From NCBI GenBank assembly GCA_002082585.1, contig CP020563.1:1606001-1670000 (forward strand): DNA of 64,000 bases, given 5' to 3'. Shown here in pieces: positions 53,284-63,002 of the stretch. Source of the stretch: Kitasatospora albolonga (lineage in GTDB: Bacteria > Actinomycetota > Actinomycetes > Streptomycetales > Streptomycetaceae). Every line of letters starts with the position of its first letter. The first letter of the stretch is position 1. Made by a program: the position numbers and the translations under genes. Below the pieces are notes generated by a model. The model searched no databases and had not been told where the DNA came from. It saw only the letters and a list, made by a program, of their open reading frames with translations.

Positions 53284-56200
53284 ATGACATCGCCGCAGTA
53301 CCGCCAGGTACCCGCCCAGGTCGACCTGCCCGCGCTGGAGCACGCCGTTCTCGACTTCTGGCGAGAGAACAAGGTGTTCGCCAAGAGCCTGGACCAGTCC
53401 GAGGGCCGCCCGGAGTGGGTCTTCTACGAGGGCCCTCCGACCGCCAACGGCATGCCCGGCGCCCACCACATCGAGGCCCGCGTCTTCAAGGACGTCTTCC
53501 CCCGCTTCCGCACCATGCAGGGCTACCACGTGGGCCGCAAGGCAGGCTGGGACTGCCACGGCCTGCCGGTCGAGCTGGCCGTGGAGAAGGAGCTGGGCTT
53601 CAACGGCAAGAAGGACATCGAGGCGTTCGGCATCGCCGAGTTCAACGCCAAGTGCCGTGAGTCGGTGACCCGGCACACCGACGCCTTCGCCGAGCTCACG
53701 ACCCGTATGGGGTACTGGGTCGACCTGGACGACGCGTACCGCACGATGGACCCGGAGTACGTCGACTCCGTCTGGTGGTCGCTGAAGGAGATCTTCAACA
53801 AGGACCTGCTCGTCCAGGACCACCGCGTCGCCCCCTGGTGTCCGCGCTGCGGCACGGGCCTCTCCGACCACGAGCTGGCCCAGGGGTACGAGACGGTCGT
53901 CGACCCCTCCGTCTTCGTCCGCTTCCCCCTCACCAGCGGCCCGCTGGCAGGCGAGGCGGCCCTCCTGGTCTGGACGACGACCCCCTGGACCCTGGTCTCC
54001 AACACGGCGGTCGCCGCGCACCCCGAGGTCCGGTACGTCGTCGCGACCAACGGCGAGGAGAAGCTCGTCGTCGCCGAACCTCTGGTGGAAAAGGCCCTCG
54101 GCGAGGGCTGGGAGGTGACCGGCCAGTCGTTCACCGGCGCCGAGATGGAGCGCTGGAGCTACGAGCGCCCCTTCACCCTGGTCGACTTCCCGGCCGAGGC
54201 CCACTACGTGGTCAACGCCGAGTACGTCACGACCGAGGACGGTACGGGTCTGGTCCACCAGTCCCCCGCGTTCGGCGCCGACGACCTCCTGGTCTGCCGC
54301 TCCTACGGCCTCCCGGTGGTCAACCCGGTCCGCCCCGACGGCACGTTCGAGGAAGACCTCCCCCTGGTCGGCGGCGTCTTCTTCAAGAAGGCCGACGAAG
54401 CGCTCACCGCGGACCTGGACACGCGCGGCAAGCTCTTCCGCCATGTCCCGTACGAGCACAGCTACCCGCACTGCTGGCGCTGCCACACGGCGCTGCTCTA
54501 CTACGCGCAGCCGTCCTGGTACATCAGGACGACGGCCATCAAGGACCGTCTCCTTCAGGAGAACGAAAAGACCAACTGGTTCCCGGACTCGGTCAAGAAC
54601 GGTCGTTTCGGCGACTGGCTGAACAACAACGTGGACTGGGCGCTCTCCCGCAACCGCTACTGGGGCACGCCGCTGCCGATCTGGCGCTGCGAGGACAACC
54701 ACCTGACGTGCGTGGGCTCGCGCGCCGAACTGACGGAACTCACAGGCACCGACCAGTCATCGCTCGACCCCCACCGCCCGTTCATCGACGAGATCACCTT
54801 CACCTGCACGCACGAGAACTGCCAGCTGGAGGCGTACCGCGTCCCGGAGGTCATCGACGCCTGGTACGACTCGGGTTCGATGCCGTTCGCGCAGTGGGGC
54901 TACCCGTACAAGAACAAGGAGGTCTTCGAGAGCCGCTACCCCGCGCAGTTCATCTCGGAGGCCATCGACCAGACCCGCGGCTGGTTCTACACGCTGATGG
55001 CGGTGGGAACGCTGGTCTTCGACAAGTCCTCGTACGAGAACGTGGTCTGCCTGGGCCACATCCTCGCCGAGGACGGCCGCAAGATGTCCAAGCACCTGGG
55101 CAACATCCTCCAGCCGATCCCGCTGATGGACCAGCACGGCGCGGACGCGGTCCGCTGGTTCATGGCGGCCGGCGGCTCCCCCTGGGCGGCGCGCCGGGTG
55201 GGTCACGGAACGATCCAGGAGGTGGTCCGCAAGACGCTCCTGACGTACTGGAACACGGTGGCGTTCCAGGCCCTGTACGCCCGCACGTCCGGCTGGGCCC
55301 CCTCCGAGGCCGACCCGGCCCCGGCGGACCGCACGGTCCTGGACCGCTGGCTGCTGAGCGAACTCAACGTCCTGGTCGACCAGATGACGGTCGCGATGGA
55401 GGGCTACGACACCCAGCGCGCCGGCAAGCTGCTCTCGGCGTTCGTGGACGACCTCTCCAACTGGTACGTACGCCGCTCGCGCCGCCGCTTCTGGCAGGGC
55501 GACAAGGCGGCCCTGCGCACGCTGCACGAGGTGGTCGAGACGGTGACGCGGCTGATGGCCCCGCTGGTCCCGTTCATCACGGAGCGGGTCTGGCAGGACC
55601 TGATCGCGCCGGTCACGCCGGAGGCCCCGGAGTCGGTGCACCTCTCCTCCTGGCCGAAGCCGGACACGACGGCGATCGACCCGACCCTGTCGACCCAGAT
55701 GGCGCTGGTGCGCCGCCTGGTGGAGCTGGGCCGGGCGACGCGGGCGGAGTCGGGCGTCAAGACGCGCCAGCCCCTGTCCCGTGCCCTCGTCGCGGCGAAC
55801 GGCTTCGAGTCCCTCGCTCCGGACCTGCGTGCGCAGATCACGGAAGAGCTGAACGTCACATCGCTCGCCTCGCTCTCGGAGGTCGGCGGCTCGCTGGTCG
55901 ACACGACGGCGAAGGCGAACTTCCGGGCGCTGGGCAAGCGGTTCGGCAAGGGCGTCCAGGCGGTGGCCAAGGCGGTGGCCGAGGCGGACGCGGCGGCGCT
56001 CTCCCTGGCCCTGCGCGAGGGCACGGCGACAGTCGAGGTGGAGGGCGAGCGGATCACCCTCGCCCCGGATGAGGTGATCATCACGGAGACCCCGCGCGAG
56101 GGCTGGTCGGTCGCCTCGGACTCGGGCGCGACGGTCGCCCTGGACCTGGAGATCACCCCGGAACTGCGCCGCGCGGGCCTGGCCCGTGACGCGATCCGCC

Positions 56201-56427
56201 TGATCCAGGAGGCCCGCAAGAACAGCGGCCTGGACGTGGCGGACCGCATCGCCGTCCGCTGGACGACGACGTCCGAGGCCACACGGGAGGCCCTCACGGA
56301 GCACACCCCCCTGATCTCGGACGAGGTCCTGGCCGTGGACTACGCGGAGGGTGTGGCGGACGACACGTACGGCGAGCCGTTCGAGGACGAGGGCCTGGCC
56401 CTCACGTTCCGCCTGCGGAAGCGGTAG
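53284..56427 (+). CDS. ileS: Isoleucyl-tRNA synthetase, IleRS2 type with GxHH signature
   Basis: 1047 residues, ATG at 53284. Class I synthetase with the editing domain (WTTTPWTLVSNTAV) and a KMSK signature (KMSKHLGN). The first class signature reads PGAHHIEARVF, that is Gly59-Ala-His-His, not HIGH. Length and the long C-terminal region fit the eukaryote-like IleRS2 group. A GxHH swap in some IleRS2 enzymes has been tied to extreme mupirocin resistance. No second ileS is in the window, so this is probably the housekeeping enzyme; its T-box supports that. It is followed by a strong terminator. Confidence 0.96.
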   Translation: MTSPQYRQVPAQVDLPALEHAVLDFWRENKVFAKSLDQSEGRPEWVFYEGPPTANGMPGAHHIEARVFKDVFPRFRTMQGYHVGRKAGWDCHGLPVELAVEKELGFNGKKDIEAFGIAEFNAKCRESVTRHTDAFAELTTRMGYWVDLDDAYRTMDPEYVDSVWWSLKEIFNKDLLVQDHRVAPWCPRCGTGLSDHELAQGYETVVDPSVFVRFPLTSGPLAGEAALLVWTTTPWTLVSNTAVAAHPEVRYVVATNGEEKLVVAEPLVEKALGEGWEVTGQSFTGAEMERWSYERPFTLVDFPAEAHYVVNAEYVTTEDGTGLVHQSPAFGADDLLVCRSYGLPVVNPVRPDGTFEEDLPLVGGVFFKKADEALTADLDTRGKLFRHVPYEHSYPHCWRCHTALLYYAQPSWYIRTTAIKDRLLQENEKTNWFPDSVKNGRFGDWLNNNVDWALSRNRYWGTPLPIWRCEDNHLTCVGSRAELTELTGTDQSSLDPHRPFIDEITFTCTHENCQLEAYRVPEVIDAWYDSGSMPFAQWGYPYKNKEVFESRYPAQFISEAIDQTRGWFYTLMAVGTLVFDKSSYENVVCLGHILAEDGRKMSKHLGNILQPIPLMDQHGADAVRWFMAAGGSPWAARRVGHGTIQEVVRKTLLTYWNTVAFQALYARTSGWAPSEADPAPADRTVLDRWLLSELNVLVDQMTVAMEGYDTQRAGKLLSAFVDDLSNWYVRRSRRRFWQGDKAALRTLHEVVETVTRLMAPLVPFITERVWQDLIAPVTPEAPESVHLSSWPKPDTTAIDPTLSTQMALVRRLVELGRATRAESGVKTRQPLSRALVAANGFESLAPDLRAQITEELNVTSLASLSEVGGSLVDTTAKANFRALGKRFGKGVQAVAKAVAEADAAALSLALREGTATVEVEGERITLAPDEVIITETPREGWSVASDSGATVALDLEITPELRRAGLARDAIRLIQEARKNSGLDVADRIAVRWTTTSEATREALTEHTPLISDEVLAVDYAEGVADDTYGEPFEDEGLALTFRLRKR

Positions 56428-56443
56428 CCGGTACGTCTACGAG

Positions 56444-56474
56444 GGGCCCGGCCGGACACGTTCCGGCCGGGCCC
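56444..56474 (+). terminator. Terminator of ileS
   Basis: Perfect 13-bp stem GGGCCCGGCCGGA/TCCGGCCGGGCCC with a five-base loop, 17 bases after the ileS stop. Confidence 0.85.
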
Positions 56475-56492
56475 TTCCGCGTACCCCCTCAG

Positions 56493-56722
56493 GGGCTCCG
56501 CCCCGAACCCCCGCGCCTCAAACGCCGGCGAGGCTGTCTATGCCGCTCCGCCCCCACCCAGCCCGTCCGCCTTCTCTTCCAGCCCCTCCGGCGTTTGAGG
56601 AGCGGGGTCCGGGGCGGAGCCCCGAAAACCCCAGCCCGTCCGGCGCTTGAGAACAAGGGGTCCGGGGCAGCGCCCCGGTTTCGGGAAGGGGCGGGTAGGG
56701 GAACAAGCCCGCCGCAGGCGCC
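56493..56722. repeat. Dispersed repeat block, second large copy
   Basis: Contains three GCCGGCG(T/C)TTGAG-type cores in both orientations and segments identical to the 32.4-kb block (45 bp at 56580-56624, 50 bp at 56673-56722). Compared with that block, an extra unit of about 50 bp (56625-56672) is inserted between the shared parts. The gap 56428-56882 has no gene; besides this block it holds terminators at both ends. Confidence 0.9.
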
Positions 56723-56803
56723 CCCACCCGCGCCCCACCCCGCTCCTCAGCCCACCCACCCCCACCCCACTTCCCCCAGCAACAACGGCGACGCCCACGC
56801 CAA

Positions 56804-56841
56804 AGGGCCGGGCCCCGGGGAAAACCCCGGGGCCCGGCCCT
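56804..56841 (-). terminator. Terminator of the division-cluster transcript after divIVA
   Basis: Perfect 17-bp stem AGGGCCGGGCCCCGGGG/CCCCGGGGCCCGGCCCT with an AAAA loop, 42 bases past the divIVA stop on the minus strand. Confidence 0.88.
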
Positions 56842-56882
56842 GACTGCCGACGACGGCTACGCGCTCACCGAGCGCGAACCGA

Positions 56883-58025
56883 TCAGTTGTCGTCCTCGTC
56901 GATCAAGAACCCCCGCATCGGCGACGGCGCCTGCTGCATCGGCTGCGGCGCCTGCGGCCGAACCGGTGCCATCGGCTGCGTCATCGCGGGCGACATCTGC
57001 TGCTGGCCACCGTAGGACGGCGCACCGCCCATGGACTGGCCGCCACCCATCTGCTGGCCGCCGTGGCCACCGTGGTTGGAGCTGCCCATGGAGTGACCCA
57101 TCGCACCCGCACCGGCCGGAGCCAGCGAGGGGGACGGCGGCAGCGAAGCGGTCGCCGGAGTCCGCGGCGGGGCGAGCGAGTCGTCCGACTGGGTCTCCAG
57201 CTGACGCAGCTGGCTCTCCAGGTAGGACTTCAGCCGCGTGCGGTACTCGCGCTCGAAGCCGCGCAGGTCCTCGACCTTGCGCTCCAGCGTCGCGCGGGCC
57301 GACTCCAGCGAGCCCATCGCCACGCGGTGCTTCTCCTGCGCGTCCCGCTCCAGGGCGTCGGCCTTGGCGCGCGCGTCGCGCTCCAGACCCTCGGCACGGC
57401 TCCGCGCCTCGCCGACGATCTTGTTGGCCTCGGAACGGGCCTCCGCGATCGCCTGGTCGGCGGTCTGCTGCGCGAGCGAGAGGACACGGGCGGCGCTGTC
57501 GCCACCGGGGCCCTGCCCCTGCTGCTGCATCTGCGGCTGCTGCATCTGCTGCATCTGCTGCTGGGGGTGCTGACCCATGGGGCCGCCCATCGGGCCACCC
57601 ATGGGACCGCCCTGCATCGGGCCGGGGCCGTGCGGACCCTGCGGGCCGCCGTGGCCGCCCTGGGGGCCGTGACCGCTGGGACCGGCAGGCAGCTGCGGGG
57701 CGCCACCGGGCAGCTGGGGCGGACCCATCTGCGGGGGCTGCTGCTGCTGCGGCGGTCCTGATATGGCGGCGGGAACGGGCGCGCCCGGGCGGTCCTGCTG
57801 CTCCGGGGGCTTGCGCATACCCTGCTGCTGTTGCTGCTGGTTCTGCGCGGCGGCACGCGTCGCGGCGGCCAGCTTGGCGCGCAGGTCCTCGTTCTCACGG
57901 AGCAGACGGGTCAGCTCCGCTTCGACCTCGTCGAGAAAGGCATCGACCTCGTCCTCGTCATAGCCTTCTCGGAGGCGGACGGTCGTGAACTGCTTGTTCC
58001 GCACGTCCTCGGGGGTCAACGGCAT
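56883..58025 (-). CDS. divIVA: DivIVA (polar growth and tip-organising protein)
   Basis: 380 residues. The conserved N-terminus MPLTPEDVRNKQFTTVRLREGYDEDEVDAFLDEVE binds curved membrane and forms a first coiled coil. A Gln/Pro/Gly/Met-rich region (about 62-175) with PMGGPMGG repeats follows, then a long second coiled coil (about 178-275). The tail is Gly/Met/Gln-rich, ending RGFLIDEDDN. In Streptomyces, DivIVA is essential and marks hyphal tips and new branches. It is the last gene of the cluster; the 49-base gap after yggT suggests cotranscription. Confidence 0.95.
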   Translation of the reverse strand: MPLTPEDVRNKQFTTVRLREGYDEDEVDAFLDEVEAELTRLLRENEDLRAKLAAATRAAAQNQQQQQQGMRKPPEQQDRPGAPVPAAISGPPQQQQPPQMGPPQLPGGAPQLPAGPSGHGPQGGHGGPQGPHGPGPMQGGPMGGPMGGPMGQHPQQQMQQMQQPQMQQQGQGPGGDSAARVLSLAQQTADQAIAEARSEANKIVGEARSRAEGLERDARAKADALERDAQEKHRVAMGSLESARATLERKVEDLRGFEREYRTRLKSYLESQLRQLETQSDDSLAPPRTPATASLPPSPSLAPAGAGAMGHSMGSSNHGGHGGQQMGGGQSMGGAPSYGGQQQMSPAMTQPMAPVRPQAPQPMQQAPSPMRGFLIDEDDN

Positions 58026-58074
58026 CTCTTCTTCACCTCTACGTAGTCGTCGGCAGTCGGCAAGACCGTATCGC

Positions 58075-58359
58075 TCACAACCGGATCACAACGCTGATCA
58101 GGATGTAGACGATGATCATCAGAACGAAGAAGGACAGGTCGAGTGCCACGCCCCCGAGACGCAGCGGCGGAATGAACCGCCGCAGAAGCTTGAGCGGTGG
58201 ATCGGTGACAGTGTAGGTGGCCTCAAGTACGACCACCATCGCCTTGCCGGGTTGCCATGAACGTGCGAACTGGAAGACGTAGTCCATGACCAGCCGGAAG
58301 ATCAGCACGATGAGGAAACACATCAGCGCGATATAGACCACATCCAGTGCGACGCCCAT
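58075..58359 (-). CDS. YggT-family membrane protein
   Basis: 94 residues: two membrane regions (VVYIALMCFLIVLIFRLVMDYVF and LDLSFFVLMIIVYILISVVI) separated by the family motif DPPLKLLRRFIPPLRLGGVALD. YggT proteins sit next to division genes in many bacteria and may relate to osmotic or division-site functions, not proven. ATG at 58359. Confidence 0.92.
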   Translation of the reverse strand: MGVALDVVYIALMCFLIVLIFRLVMDYVFQFARSWQPGKAMVVVLEATYTVTDPPLKLLRRFIPPLRLGGVALDLSFFVLMIIVYILISVVIRL

Positions 58360-58449
58360 GTCTCGCGCTTCCCTCTCCCCTGGCTCTCGTTGCTCCGGCC
58401 TCGTGGCCGGTACCGGCCTCGCGGCCGGGTCGTTCCCGGTGTCGTGTTC

Positions 58450-59073
58450 TCAGCTCTGGTTGAAGAATCCGCCCTCTGCGATGCGGGCCTTGTCCTCCGC
58501 CGTGACATCGACGTTAGCAGGCGACAACAGGAACACCTTCTGCGTCACGCGTTCAATGCTGCCATGGAGCCCGAAGACGAGTCCTGCGGCAAAGTCGACA
58601 AGTCGCTTCGCGTCCGTATCGTCCATCTCCGTGAGATTCATGATCACCGGAGTGCCCTCACGGAAGTGTTCCCCGATGGTACGGGCCTCGTTGTAGGTCC
58701 TGGGGTGCAGCGTGGTGATGCGGTACGGCTCCCGCTCGGACACGACCTTGGGCATGATCACCGGTGCGTTCTTCTCCATGTTCGGACGTTCGGGTGTGAT
58801 GGATGCCACGGGGGCGATCCGGGCGGGTCGCGCGCTTTCCGCGGGGAGCTGAACCGGCTCGCGCTGGGCGGGCGGTTGCACTACTCGTACCGGTTCGTCC
58901 CTTTCGCGCTCGCGCTCACGCTCGCGTTCCACCTGGTGCGGCGGCTGGTGCCGACGCCGCTCGGGCTCCGGCTCGGGCTCGAAGTCGTCATCGGGGTCGA
59001 AGCCCCGGCCGTCGTACCCATCGTCCTCCACGAGGCCGAGGTAGACCGCCATCTTGCGCATAGCGCCGGCCAT
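58450..59073 (-). CDS. sepF: SepF, FtsZ membrane anchor
   Basis: 207 residues from the ATG at 59073 (internal ATG at 59058 possible). The N-terminal amphipathic helix ([17 protein letters not shown]) binds the membrane; a charged [14 protein letters not shown] linker leads to the globular SepF domain (about 112-200) with [34 protein letters not shown]. In actinobacteria, which lack FtsA, SepF tethers FtsZ. It follows yggS in the cluster. Confidence 0.95.
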   Translation of the reverse strand: MAGAMRKMAVYLGLVEDDGYDGRGFDPDDDFEPEPEPERRRHQPPHQVERERERERERDEPVRVVQPPAQREPVQLPAESARPARIAPVASITPERPNMEKNAPVIMPKVVSEREPYRITTLHPRTYNEARTIGEHFREGTPVIMNLTEMDDTDAKRLVDFAAGLVFGLHGSIERVTQKVFLLSPANVDVTAEDKARIAEGGFFNQS

Positions 59074-59198
59074 TTCCTGAGTCCTCCGCTCTGTGGTGGA
59101 TCGGCATTCGTCACCAAGTGCCAGCGATCCACGGTGGTCTGCCCGTTCAGCTGGGGAATGACCATATTTTCTGCTGTGGTCCGACTTGCTTCGCGACG

Positions 59199-59918
59199 TT
59201 ACCCGAGCCCGGGTCGGACTCCGAGTACCGCCGTACCGACGCGTACATGTGTCGCTCCGGCCGCCACCGCGTCCTCCAGGTCCGCACTCATGCCTGCGGA
59301 GACCATCGTGGCAGCCGGATGACCGGTGCGCAGGCCGGATGCGAATTCCATCAGCCGGTCGAACGCGGCGCGTTGCCGTCCGGCAAACGGTCCGGCGAGC
59401 GGCGCCACGGTCATCAGGCCGTCGAGCCGCAGCCCCTCGGCCGCGTCGACCGCCGCGGCCAACTCCTCGATCCCGTCCGGCGCAACCCCGCCGCGCTCCC
59501 CGCGCTCGCCGCTCTCCGCGTCCAGGGCGACCTGGATCAGACAGCCGAGCTCGCGCCCGGCGCGGACCGCGGCGGCCGAGAGGGCGGTGACGAGCTTGAT
59601 CCGGTCCACCGACTGCACGACATCGGCATAACTCGTCACAGATCGAACCTTGTTCGTCTGCAATTGTCCGACAAAGTGCCATGTCAGGGAAAGATCCGCA
59701 CAAGCGGTGGCTTTCGGTGCCGCGTCCTGGTCACGATTCTCGGCGACATGGCGCACACCGAGTTCATGCAGCATCCGCACGTCGCTCGCGGGGTAGGTCT
59801 TGGTGACCACGATCAGGGTCACCTCCTCGCGCTTGCGCCCGGCCGCCGCGCAGGCGGAGGTGATCCTTTCCTCCACCCGTGCGAGGTTCGCCGCGAGTTC
59901 AGCCTTACGGTCCGTCAT
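59199..59918 (-). CDS. YggS/PROSC-type PLP homeostasis protein
   Basis: 239 residues, an alanine-racemase-like barrel without catalytic partners. The PLP lysine lies in [26 protein letters not shown] and [12 protein letters not shown] match the family, as does [12 protein letters not shown]. Such proteins balance PLP levels. Position between pgeF and sepF is conserved in actinobacteria. ATG at 59918, six bases after the pgeF stop. Confidence 0.93.
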   Translation of the reverse strand: MTDRKAELAANLARVEERITSACAAAGRKREEVTLIVVTKTYPASDVRMLHELGVRHVAENRDQDAAPKATACADLSLTWHFVGQLQTNKVRSVTSYADVVQSVDRIKLVTALSAAAVRAGRELGCLIQVALDAESGERGERGGVAPDGIEELAAAVDAAEGLRLDGLMTVAPLAGPFAGRQRAAFDRLMEFASGLRTGHPAATMVSAGMSADLEDAVAAGATHVRVGTAVLGVRPGLG

Positions 59919-59924
59919 GCCCTA

Positions 59925-60665
59925 TCAGTCCAACCAGACATATCCGGCGAGCCGCCCGGTGGTGCGGTCGCGTCGGTACGAGAAGTGGTCGCCCGATTCA
60001 CGGGTGCAGACCGGCGAACGGTGCCGCTCGCCCACGCCGAACAGGGCCAGCTGGGAGTGGACTCCGCCGGTGATGTCCACCGCCGGGGTCCCCCAGCTGG
60101 TCTCGGCCCAGGTGTCGGGGATGACCGCGGTGATCTCGGCCCGCATCTCCTCCGGCACTTCGTAGCACCGCCCGCAGACGGCCGGTCCGGTGTACGCGGT
60201 CATCCGGGAGGGGCGTGCGCCCAGCTCGGTCATGACCCGGATCACCGCCGGCACGACTCCGGCGAGCAGTCCCGGCCGCCCGGCGTGCGCCGCCCCGACG
60301 ATTCCGGCGACCGGGTCGGCGAGGAGGATGGGGGTGCAGTCGGCGGTGAGGACCGCGAGCGGCAGTCCGCGCCGCGTGGTCACCACCCCGTCCACCGCCG
60401 GAATCTCCGCGTCCGCGCCCCAGGGGCCGTCGACGACCGCCACGTCCCGGCCGTGCACCTGGTTCATCCAGACGACGGTGGCCGGGTCGAGGCCGAGCTC
60501 GCGGGCCGCGCGCTCCCGGTTCGCGCCGACGGCGGCGGGGTCGTCACCGACCGCGCCGCCGAGGTTGAGCTCACCGAACGGAGCGGCGCTCACCCCGCCC
60601 CACCGGTCGGTGAAGGCGAAATGAGCGCTGCCCGTGGCGGATTCCGCCCGATGCCGGACTATCAC
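59925..60665 (-). CDS. pgeF: PgeF/YfiH peptidoglycan editing factor (laccase-like domain)
   Basis: 246 residues, GTG at 60665 overlapping the ftsZ stop (GTGA). The metal and active-site motifs [34 protein letters not shown] and AVCGRCYEV are present; most relatives have AGWRG where this has AGRPG. In E. coli PgeF prevents wrong incorporation of L-Ser into peptidoglycan; other family members act on purine nucleosides or polyphenols. The division-cluster context supports a cell-wall role. Confidence 0.9.
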   Translation of the reverse strand: MIVRHRAESATGSAHFAFTDRWGGVSAAPFGELNLGGAVGDDPAAVGANRERAARELGLDPATVVWMNQVHGRDVAVVDGPWGADAEIPAVDGVVTTRRGLPLAVLTADCTPILLADPVAGIVGAAHAGRPGLLAGVVPAVIRVMTELGARPSRMTAYTGPAVCGRCYEVPEEMRAEITAVIPDTWAETSWGTPAVDITGGVHSQLALFGVGERHRSPVCTRESGDHFSYRRDRTTGRLAGYVWLD

Positions 60666-61882
60666 TTCAGGAAGTCCGGTACGTCCAGCTCCTCGGCCTG
60701 GGTGTCCTGGTAGGGACGGGCCGGCGGGACGTGCGGCGGGGAGACCGGCGAGAGCGGGCTCTCGTTCGCGGCCGACGCGGGGGCGGGCTCGGCCGGGGCC
60801 GGGCTCTCCTCGCGCGGCGGTACGGACCCGAGTCCGCCCGAGGGGCGCGCGGGCTCGGCGGGCCTGGCCGGGGCGGCCGGCTCCTCCCGCTTGTTCGTGT
60901 TCGCGCCGAGGGCGCTCTCGCGCCGGGCGGGCGGCTGTCCGCCGTCGAAGCCCGCCGCGATCACCGTGACACGGACCTCGTCGCCCAGGGCGTCGTCGAT
61001 GACGGCGCCGAAGATGATGTTGGCCTCGGGGTGCGCCGCCTCGCTCACCAGCTGGGCGGCCTCGTTGATCTCGAAGAGACCGAGGTCGCTGCCGCCGGAG
61101 ATGGAGAGCAGGACACCGCGGGCGCCGTCGATGGACGCCTCCAGGAGCGGTGAGGAGATCGCCATCTCCGCCGCCGCCACCGCGCGGTCGTCGCCGCGGG
61201 CGGAGCCGATGCCCATGAGCGCCGATCCGGCCTCGGACATGACCGACTTGACGTCGGCGAAGTCGAGGTTGATCAGACCCGGGGTGGTGATGAGGTCGGT
61301 GATGCCCTGGACGCCCGAGAGCAGCACCTGGTCGGCCGACTTGAAGGCGTCGAGCACGCTGACCTGGCGGTCCGAGATGGACAGCAGGCGGTCGTTGGGG
61401 ATGACGATGAGGGTGTCGACCTCTTCGCGGAGCTCGGCGATGCCGTCCTCCGCCTGGTTGGCGCGCCGTCGGCCCTCGAAGGTGAACGGGCGGGTGACCA
61501 CACCGATCGTCAGGGCGCCGAGCGAGCGCGCGATGTTGGCGACGACGGGTGCGCCGCCGGTGCCGGTGCCGCCGCCCTCTCCGGCGGTGACGAAGACCAT
61601 GTCGGCCCCCTTGAGGACCTCCTCGATCTCCTCACGGTGGTCCTCTGCCGCCTTACGACCGACGGCCGGGTTCGCCCCGGCGCCGAGGCCCCGGGTGAGT
61701 TCGCGGCCGACGTCGAGCTTGACGTCGGCGTCGCTCATCAACAGGGCCTGTGCGTCCGTGTTGATCGCGATGAACTCGACGCCCTTGAGACCGACCTCGA
61801 TCATTCGGTTGATGGCATTGACACCACCGCCGCCGACACCGATGACCTTGATGACTGCGAGGTAGTTCTGCGGTGCTGCCAC
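60662..61882 (-). CDS. ftsZ: Cell division protein FtsZ
   Basis: 406 residues from the GTG at 61882 (GAGAGG upstream). Tubulin-like GTPase forming the septal ring. Signatures: [14 protein letters not shown], the GTP loop [15 protein letters not shown], and NDRLL. A Pro/Ala/Glu-rich linker (about 315-390) ends in the conserved tail DVPDFLK, which binds SepF. In Streptomyces it is needed for sporulation septa. The 276-base upstream gap holds a conspicuous dyad and probably its own promoters. Confidence 0.97.
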   Translation of the reverse strand: MAAPQNYLAVIKVIGVGGGGVNAINRMIEVGLKGVEFIAINTDAQALLMSDADVKLDVGRELTRGLGAGANPAVGRKAAEDHREEIEEVLKGADMVFVTAGEGGGTGTGGAPVVANIARSLGALTIGVVTRPFTFEGRRRANQAEDGIAELREEVDTLIVIPNDRLLSISDRQVSVLDAFKSADQVLLSGVQGITDLITTPGLINLDFADVKSVMSEAGSALMGIGSARGDDRAVAAAEMAISSPLLEASIDGARGVLLSISGGSDLGLFEINEAAQLVSEAAHPEANIIFGAVIDDALGDEVRVTVIAAGFDGGQPPARRESALGANTNKREEPAAPARPAEPARPSGGLGSVPPREESPAPAEPAPASAANESPLSPVSPPHVPPARPYQDTQAEELDVPDFLK

Positions 61883-61977
61883 GTCGAAGGCCTCTCGCCT
61901 CGAGTTACGTGTCGTCGCTCTGCGGGGGACCCGCGGCGACGACTGATGTCGATGGGGACGGTCCGAACGCCGACCCA

Positions 61978-62002
61978 AACCCTAACGTTCAACTTTAGGG
62001 TT
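61978..62002 (-). promoter_or_regulatory. Dyad in the ftsQ-ftsZ intergenic region
   Basis: Perfect inverted repeat AACCCTAA-nine bases-TTAGGGTT, 95 bases upstream of ftsZ, in a stretch unusually AT-rich for this chromosome. Streptomyces ftsZ is known to have several developmentally controlled promoters in this gap; the dyad is probably an operator or overlaps one. The remaining gap (61883-62158) has no gene. Confidence 0.55.
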
Positions 62003-62158
62003 ACCAGTGTGTCTGCTTCCTGGACTCTTCCGAACAGGACACTAAGTCGACAAGTGGCGCCCGTTCAACGAACACGCCGAACCTCCCGTTTTTCTTTTCA
62101 CCCTATGTGATCACCCGTAGCGATGACCAACCAGGGTGCTGGCCAGCACAAATGCACG

Positions 62159-62953
62159 TCAACTCCCTGATACCGCCGGGGCGGTGGGGGCACTTACGTC
62201 GAAGTGTCCCCCTCGGGGAGCCGCTTTCATCAGAGCCGCGAGCACGCGCGCCTTCACGGCCCCGTCCTCACCACTGCCCCAGGTCACCACACGATCACGC
62301 GTCAGCCGCAAGGAGATCGCGTCGTACGAGGTGACCCGTACGGCCACGGTGTCCTCGGCGACCCCCTGGGGCAGGTCGCCCGCGACCCGTACGGCTTCCC
62401 GCAACAGACGGTCACTGCCGAACCGGCGCAGACTGGCCGACCGGTCGGGGGCGAGCTCCAGCAGGGGTACCCCCTTGGGCGCCTTGTCCACCGTGGCGAA
62501 CCGGACGCCCTTGGCGTCCACTTCGACGAACTTCGCACCCTTTTCGACCAGCAGGACCGGCTTGCGTTCGGTCACCTTAAGGCCGATGCCGTGCGGCCAG
62601 GACCGTACGACATCCACCGAGTCGATACGAGGCAGCTTCTGGCGCAACCTGGCCTCGATCCCGTCGGTGTCGACGGAGGCCAGGGGGGCTCCGACCGGCA
62701 CCGCGGCGACCGCTTCCACTTCCTGACGGGTCAGCACCTCGACCCCGGTGGTGGAGACGCGTTCGACGCGGAGCCAGGAGGACCCGTAGAGCGCCCAGAC
62801 GGCGAACGCGGTGAGCAGGGCCACCGCGACGCCGATCAGGATCAGGAGCGCGCGGCGGCCGATCCGGCGCTCCCCGGGGCCGATGTGCGGCGGGCGGGCG
62901 GCGGCGTCCGTACGCCCCGCTGCGCCGCGCTGGGCGGTCGTCGGTCCGGCCAC
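62159..62953 (-). CDS. ftsQ: Cell division protein FtsQ
   Basis: 264 residues from the GTG at 62953 (GAAGGAG upstream). A cytoplasmic stretch, one membrane segment (ALLILIGVAVALLTAFAVWAL), a POTRA domain (WLRVERVSTTGVEVLTRQEV...LPRIDSVDVVRSWPHGIGLKVTERKPV) and the FtsQ beta domain. It links the cytoplasmic ring to septal wall synthesis. It follows murG with a 49-base gap; the downstream gap before ftsZ is longer and carries regulatory sequence. Confidence 0.94.
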   Translation of the reverse strand: MAGPTTAQRGAAGRTDAAARPPHIGPGERRIGRRALLILIGVAVALLTAFAVWALYGSSWLRVERVSTTGVEVLTRQEVEAVAAVPVGAPLASVDTDGIEARLRQKLPRIDSVDVVRSWPHGIGLKVTERKPVLLVEKGAKFVEVDAKGVRFATVDKAPKGVPLLELAPDRSASLRRFGSDRLLREAVRVAGDLPQGVAEDTVAVRVTSYDAISLRLTRDRVVTWGSGEDGAVKARVLAALMKAAPRGGHFDVSAPTAPAVSGS

Positions 62954-63002
62954 GCTCGCTCCTTCGCCGGACCCGGGGCGAGCGCCCCGGGTCCGCACCG
63001 CC

